64,000 nt of DNA from Caprella mutica. Its lineage: Eukaryota; Arthropoda; Malacostraca; Amphipoda; Caprellidae. Both the position numbers and the translations under genes were made by a program. Under the pieces are notes generated by a model. It did no database searches. It saw only the letters and a list, made by a program, of their open reading frames with translations, and was not told the DNA's origin. Within the stretch, counting starts at the first letter, position 1, and each line of letters opens with the position of its first letter. The stretch covers positions 44,545-108,544 of the forward strand of contig CANNZV010003184.1 in the NCBI GenBank assembly GCA_947561585.1, written 5' to 3'. Of the stretch, positions 59,401-64,000 are shown one piece after another.

Positions 59401-62400
59401 AATTTCAAGTGTACCTTTACCTTCACCAAGCAGGGAAGTGATTCTAGCACGGGCCGCATTATTCAAGCCAGCTCTTTTACCCATGGTTGCAGAATACCGT
59501 CTGAAATTGACAGCTTGCTTAATCTAACTGAACGGTTGTCATAACAAAAAAATTGAAATTGATGCCAGAGCTTGTTTATAAAATGAAAAAATAGCACTCT
59601 AGGTATCCAAATGATAAAGTTAACTCACCACTTTTACATAGATCTGTAAAAATGAAATTTAATGTAAAAATTATTATTTTTAAATAGAAAATTTTGGCAT
59701 GCATAATCAAACCGAACGCAGTGTATTGAGTTATTCTATTTCCCTACCTCCAAATCAGTCCATTTGCCATCGACTGCCGCATCAGTGACCCCAAGCCACA
59801 TGAAGCTGGTGGCGTGGTTTTTGGGTTTGCAGACATCAGCATAAGACACCACAGCATCGTAGATCTTCCTGTTAGATACAGCGTCTCTCGGGGCATAAAT
59901 AGTGGACTTGATTTTAGTGCAGAAACGCACTGCATCAACGAACTTGAAGGGGTCGGGGAAAATAAGAGTCGCACTTCTGAAAACACAAAATTGTTCCGCT
60001 TGAATTTTTTTTTGAAGCAAAGATTCTTTTTTATACTTTTTTGGATTTTGATCCGTGTTTTTCGAATTTTGACAGTCTTTTTCGAATCAAAGAAGAGTGT
60101 TTCAGTCGTTTATTTGAAAATTTTTCCTTTAGTTTTCCGATTGCAAGTTACAAAAAGATTTCCAGATTTCGATAGGAAGTGGCTAGGATCTTAGCCTCTT
60201 CCCATCTAGAATTGAAAATTGCGAAATGTTTATTATATAGCTACATAATTTTTTTAACATTCTAAATATGCAAAGGCATAGTACGTAATAACTAAGAAAT
60301 GTTATGACGTTCAGAATTGAAATTTTTCTCAGTTGAAATTCACTTACTCGTCATTTTTGCAAATATCTTGGTAAGAGACTTCATTCTCTCTGATTTCACC
60401 AGATACACTCCACTGGTCCAAAGGTTCCATGTTCACCAGGTCCCCGGGAAGGTGCTGGGACCTGTTACAACTAGTCAAGGTTTGGACCTCCTCAGTAGTT
60501 AGGAAACGTTTGAACAGTCTGTCGAAAGAACACCACAATTTATCATTATTATCTTAACCTAAACAGTGGATGATTGTAGTAGGTAAGATGAATTTCTCAG
60601 CTGAAATAAATGCAGTAAAACTCCTTAGTTAAGAAGCACTCGAGTAATGGGGAACATGAGTTATGAAGTCGTTTTCTATGTTTTAGTTAGTCGGTTCGGA
60701 AAATTGTCTTCACGAACCTAGTTTTACACCAACTTTTCGAGAACTGTGACGTTTTCCTATCTACAATAGCCGTTTATAAAGGGACGTACACACGTAGGGT
60801 TTTCTAAGTCTTTCCACCAGATTTGTTGTTAGGCTCCTCCTACTTTTTCCACGAGAATATAAGAAAAAAACGATATTGTTAGTAAAAAACGATATAGTAT
60901 GGATACCCACTAAAATAAATATTATTTATATCGTTTTTTCTTATATTCTCTTGCAAAAAGTAGGAGGAGCTTAGCAAAAAGTCTGGAGGAAAGACTTAAA
61001 AAACCCTACGTGTGTTAGGCCCTTTAGGCATTTCTTCTCATCCATCACTCACTTGAAATCCAAAATTTCCCCCGAGAAACTCTGCATGTCGTTAAATCCT
61101 CCGTTGTAGACGTCAGTTTCTTGCCCCAGAACCAGGGAACCATTCAGGTGCAGATTCTTATGCCCAATGGACCCATGTCTGTCCAACTTCCTGCAATTGG
61201 AGATATCACTAAATTAAAACAGTCTATCACTAATTTTCTTTAAACAATATTTTATCTTATAGCTAATAAAAAAGTATAATAAGATAATATGAATTGCAAA
61301 AATATTAAACCCACCATCATTTATATAAATGGAATATCTATAGTTATTAATTTAAATAAATAGCATCTTCAAAGTTTCAACGTTTACTGTAGGTACTCGA
61401 AAAGTGAGAATCAATCGGAAATTTCCAAAGGACAGATTGCTTTATGACTTGTTTTAGCACCCACTTTCAGAGAACTGTGAGTGTCCGAGAACTGTTACGG
61501 ACGATCTTTAAACGGACACACCCTACAAAAAACAAAAATAATATGTTCTACGGGACATGCAGCTCCTTCTAAGACCTATTTAAATTATATTGTTTAACAA
61601 AACTGTATTTTATTCGTCTACCAAGTATCTAGTCAAACATTGATTATATTCAAGAGTATTGCAATTTACAATCAACACTTATAAATGTATTGTTTATTTT
61701 TTAGATTTTCATTAATTTGAGTTGGTTACCCTTTTCCTATACATTTTCTTCTATTAGAAAAGTTCTACAGAAATTAAAAAGAGGCATAACTATTCAATAT
61801 TAAATCTTATAGTTTCACGCAATTCATATCTACTTAGTTGCTAAAATTTTTGTTTTATTTTACCTACCTTATTATGTCGTATGTACATGAGATAGTTGAA
61901 TAATTATTATAAGATTTTCATTAAAATTTTAATTTAATAGTAATTGGCAGATCGTTTACATTCACTAGCGTTTCTTTGAAATGGTGACCGGTGAAAAGAT
62001 TCCGGTCATTAAATTCTCGTTCATTTGATCCCCGGTCAATTGGCCCGTGGTCAATTGATTACCAGTCATATTTTTTGTTTGCTTATATACTTAGCATATA
62101 AGATAAGAACTTATTGCGATCTATATTTCTATATAAAAATTGGCACCTACTATTTATATAATATATTTTATATATAATAAAAAAATCACAAAATTCAAAC
62201 GGCTAGAACTGATACAAATTAATGATTTTCTACTTACAAATAATTTACATTTTTACAACTAGTCAGAAAACATCTTACAGGTGATTAAGCAGCTATTGAT
62301 TGATTGGTTCATTAGCAAGCTAAGTGAATTAAAATATTCCAATTAAGTTGTTTTCGCTGTAACTATTGCAAGCATTGTAATCTAGATCATGCAAGTGAGA

Positions 62401-63993
62401 TAGATTGAAAATAATTTTATAGTAAATAATATATTTGAATTATTCACCATAAAATGAATTTTGATCTATCCTACCTGCATGTAATACATAACTATCAATA
62501 ATAAATGACTACTCAATCACTCCAAGAGTTTAAACGGAAAATATGACTGGGAATCAAATGACCGGGGATCAATTGACCTAGAGTTCTTTGAAATGCTGTA
62601 AAAGAAAACTTACACAGTTTTCAACACAAATTATCAGTCCTTTACAGCGACCACTAGGTTTGTATAGCGACCTCTTCTACAGCTACATATGTATACTGTT
62701 GTTGTATGCGTTATACCAGTATTTGAGGAATCCTTATCGGACCCAAAACTATATAAAATGCTCTACTGGGATTCAATTGGCTCTAGGATTTCTAGGTTGA
62801 GTTCGCAAATAATTCAGTCTTCAGAGACGTCATAAGTGTTCAAGATTTGAGGTACTGAATATTTTTATTAGTTCTGAAACGTGATCACATCCTTCGATGG
62901 ATATCAACTTTAAATTACTGCAACGTGAATTTCTAATCTTTACGCAAAAAAAAAAACGAATAGTAGCTATAGACTATAGAAGGAATAAATGCGTGAGACT
63001 GGATGAAATTACAAAAGTTGAGATGTTATATAGTTGATAAATGAATAAATTGCTAAATATTACCCACAACATTTAGTAATTAACAACATTTTATTACCAC
63101 AATAATTTTTTTCATCACAATTAAATACTTTATTTAGGAAATAGGATTTTTTTACCACAATTAATAAAAAAATTTAACAACAATCATGAAAATTTAACCA
63201 CAATCATGAAAATTTAACCACAATCATGAAAATTTAACCACAATCATGAAAATTTAACCACAATCATGAAAATTTAACCACAATCATGAAAATTTAACCA
63301 CAATTATTAAATTCTTAGCACTATAGCATTTAACTTGTACCTTACCCATTTATATGTATTTGGTACATTTTCCTATCGCTGTTGACGCTAACTGCCACAT
63401 GGTACCAGTTGCCAGGAGTGAACAGAGTTGATCTTGAAGATGCTAAATTCTTACCACCAGTAGCCACGAAAAGCTTATCGTCAGCTGTGAACACACAGTA
63501 ATAATAATTTATATTATCACTAAAAATGAAGTCATGAGATCATATAAAGGTTTGTGACAATATGCTATTAAACTCATAAATCTTATGAATCAGAATATCA
63601 TAGACTAAAGTAAATGAAATGGTATCGAATTCTATATACCGCTGGTTTAGAACGATTCAATACTTTTTAATTCTCACCGTCTATAATATTTTTGGGATCT
63701 ATGATTTTAAACGCATATTGTCATAACCCTAATTATATATGGTTAATAGAATTATTTTGATGTCGGTTCAATGATGCAAATGAAAAAGATTTTGAGTCTA
63801 AGTTATGATTTTACTCTCAAATGCTCTGATTATTCATTTTTTTAAAGGAAACTTTTAAAAGAACGACCAACAGTTACAAATACAGTAAAAGGTTAAACTG
63901 TAGCTACTCACTAATTCCCATGTTGAGTTCATTGTTATTTTTATCGGAGGTGGCGTAGCTGAAGATGTAGGTACTGTCTCGGAAAAAGTCAAT
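53453..63993 (-). CDS. Cys-loop ligand-gated channel with pentraxin, CTLD and LDLa ectodomains (5' end beyond window)
   Basis: Thirteen exons (minus): 63912-63993, 63346-63484, 61053-61190, 60348-60518, 59748-59976, 56678-56928, 56187-56371, 55767-56008, 55366-55479, 55138-55270, 54796-54983, 54040-54372, 53453-53701. They join in frame to 817 residues plus stop. Fragment order: pentraxin (1-140: [44 protein letters not shown]); C-type-lectin-like (about 178-310: [25 protein letters not shown]); a Cys-bounded segment (to 396); LDLa (409-443, [13 protein letters not shown]); Cys-loop ligand-binding domain (467-650) with a 13-residue loop Cys584-Cys598 containing FPFD; TM1 657-682, TM2 689-709, TM3 719-745, TM4 784-803. 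The TM3-TM4 loop is very short (about 38 residues). Ligand and ion selectivity cannot be read: neither the PAR motif of anion channels nor a vicinal Cys pair is seen. Similar architectures are known from arthropods. The signal peptide and start lie beyond 64000. Confidence 0.88.
53851..54022. mobile_element. Pogo/Tigger-like MITE T1 in last receptor intron
   Basis: CAGTAGAACTCCTCTATAGT at the left after TA; inverted ACTATAGAGGAGTTC at the right. Its right edge lies about 18 bases inside the intron from the donor of the TM1-TM3 exon. Confidence 0.75.
54650..54770. repeat. SINE-like repeat, partial copy 5
   Basis: 'ccgtctgtttcggaaacaaa' and 'ggccatatctctgactcaga' blocks match the copy at 1217. 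In the receptor intron upstream of the TM1-TM3 exon. Confidence 0.5.
55551..55759. mobile_element. Pogo/Tigger-like MITE T2 abutting a splice donor
   Basis: CAGTGAAACTCCTGCATGAT at the left and inverted 'aaaagttttactg' at the right, with TA on both sides. The right TA occupies intron positions +6/+7 of the donor after the LDLa exon (GTGACTA), so the element supplies intron sequence from +8. Confidence 0.75.
56036..56125. repeat. F2-type MITE half, in receptor intron
   Basis: 'cacttccacatcttcgaag' and 'tgaccgaagatgtacaacc' match the F2 termini at 12759 and 13670, with almost no centre. It lies just upstream of the LDLa exon. Confidence 0.55.
56425..56626. mobile_element. Pogo/Tigger-like MITE T1, intact
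   Basis: Both ends intact: CAGTAGAACTCCTCTATAGT and the inverse ending GGAGTTCAACTG, each next to TA. This is the best copy for defining the family. In a receptor intron. Confidence 0.8.
57764..59484 (-). pseudogene. Tc1/mariner transposase (DD37E), interrupted by solo LTR
   Basis: The N-terminal part (minus, from 59484 down to about 58951) starts [19 protein letters not shown], with helix-turn-helix DNA-binding segments, and contains the first catalytic Asp in VIFTDECR. The C-terminal part (58248 down to 57764) has VMFWAGI, the second Asp in HDNAPAHK, and [11 protein letters not shown] with the Glu. Thirty-seven residues separate that Asp from the Glu, hence DD37E. Apart from the LTR insertion the two parts stay in the same frame across a Gly-rich junction, with no other lesion seen. 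The LTR makes it non-functional. This is a transposon gene, not part of the host receptor. Confidence 0.9.
58249..58950 (+). mobile_element. Solo LTR (702 bp) with 5-bp target duplication
   Basis: Begins TGTAACAACC and ends TTCTATCA, the TG...CA termini of retrotransposon LTRs, and is flanked by ACCAC on both sides (58244-58248 and 58951-58955). A TATA-like GGTATATAAG sits at 58621-58630. No gag or pol is present, so the internal part was lost by LTR-LTR recombination. Plus orientation follows from the TATA position. Superfamily (Gypsy or BEL) not resolved. Confidence 0.88.
60611..60690. repeat. T2-type MITE fragment
   Basis: 'cagtaaaactccttagttaa' followed by 'gaagcactcgagtaatgggg', as at 42441. 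The right end is lost. In a receptor intron. Confidence 0.5.
60777..61022. mobile_element. Foldback MITE family F1, copy d
   Basis: Arms as at 12329, starting 'aagggacgtacacacgtagg' and ending with the inverse. The centre keeps only half of the palindromic core ('agtatggatacccactaaaa'). In a receptor intron, directly before the exon at 61053. Confidence 0.75.
61975..62600. mobile_element. MITE with GGTCAATTG repeats, in receptor intron
   Basis: Left end 'tttctttgaaatggtgaccgg' with several GGTCAATTGA/CCGGTCA words; the right end has the inverse 'gaccggggatcaattgacc' and 'gttctttgaaatg'. The centre is AT-rich without a reading frame. Confidence 0.55.
63177..63305. repeat. 20-bp tandem repeat, ~6 copies
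   Basis: Near-identical units CAATCATGAAAATTTAACCA, preceded and followed by diverged copies. It ends about 40 bp from the 5' splice site of the pentraxin exon at 63346-63484. Confidence 0.9.
63550..63731. mobile_element. hAT-type MITE, diverged copy
   Basis: 'gtttgtgacaatatgctatt' at the left and 'aaacgcatattgtcataacc' at the right; the interior closely matches 52458-52636, including 'tatataccgctggtttagaac'. Flanking duplications are no longer clear. In a receptor intron. Confidence 0.75.
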
Positions 63994-64000
63994 CTGAAGA

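Larger units (their letters stand above)
57413..59723 (-). mobile_element. Tc1/mariner DD37E transposon split by a solo LTR
   Basis: TIRs CACTGCGTTCGGCTTGATTA at the left and an inverse copy with one mismatch at the right, flanked by TA (57411-57412 and 59724-59725). Without the 702-bp LTR and its 5-bp duplication the element is about 1.6 kb, the usual Tc1 size. It sits in a receptor intron; its right TA is at +23/+24 of the splice donor after the lectin-like exon. Confidence 0.92.

Noticed and set aside
57764..59484. Possibility that the transposase-like frames are coding exons of the receptor gene
   Set aside because: They lie wholly inside a TIR- and TA-bounded Tc1 element, and the receptor exons on either side join in phase 0 without them.

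Overview
The window is animal nuclear DNA: AT-rich, with multi-exon genes, GT-AG introns and dense DNA transposons. Gene content points to an invertebrate. A chimeric Cys-loop receptor carrying pentraxin, C-type-lectin-like and LDL-receptor class A modules resembles proteins I know mainly from arthropods, especially crustaceans, so a crustacean is my best guess. The species cannot be fixed from sequence alone. I rebuilt gene models by reading homologous blocks and joining them at splice sites with compatible phases; exon ends should be right to within a base or two.

Layout. (1) 427-5656: two small secreted-protein genes, paralogous and tail to tail (+ at 427-2079, - at 4329-5656), sharing three-exon structure, splice phases and four cysteines. 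(2) 5657-14235: no host gene; nested transposons, foldback elements and a 31-bp minisatellite. This holds a hAT element with perfect 8-bp target duplications, a TTAA-flanked MITE, a 541-bp inverted repeat, and MITEs sharing one palindromic core. (3) 14236-31529, minus strand: a complete 14-exon FAM120 (constitutive coactivator of PPAR-gamma-like) gene of about 2172 residues. It has an Arg/Gly-rich segment inside the N-terminal domain and a 10-residue repeat array near the C-terminus. Its introns hold 40-bp and 33-bp minisatellites, a Merlin-like element and a 1.2-kb inverted-repeat element. (4) 31530-39988: intergenic, with a repeated MITE family, a large inverted repeat and a 16-bp satellite. 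(5) 39989-50657, plus strand: two tandem complete genes for fold-type I PLP aminotransferases of the AADAT/kynurenine aminotransferase II type. Each has 11 exons, and the nine internal exons have identical lengths in both. (6) 53453 to beyond the right edge, minus strand: the chimeric Cys-loop receptor (13 exons seen, 5' end missing). One intron holds a Tc1/mariner DD37E transposon that is itself split by a solo LTR.

The genes do not form an obvious pathway. The aminotransferases would act on kynurenine, aminoadipate or other amino acids; the receptor is a membrane channel with a large extracellular recognition region; FAM120 proteins are RNA-binding scaffolds. No tRNA, rRNA, CRISPR array or prokaryotic signal was seen.
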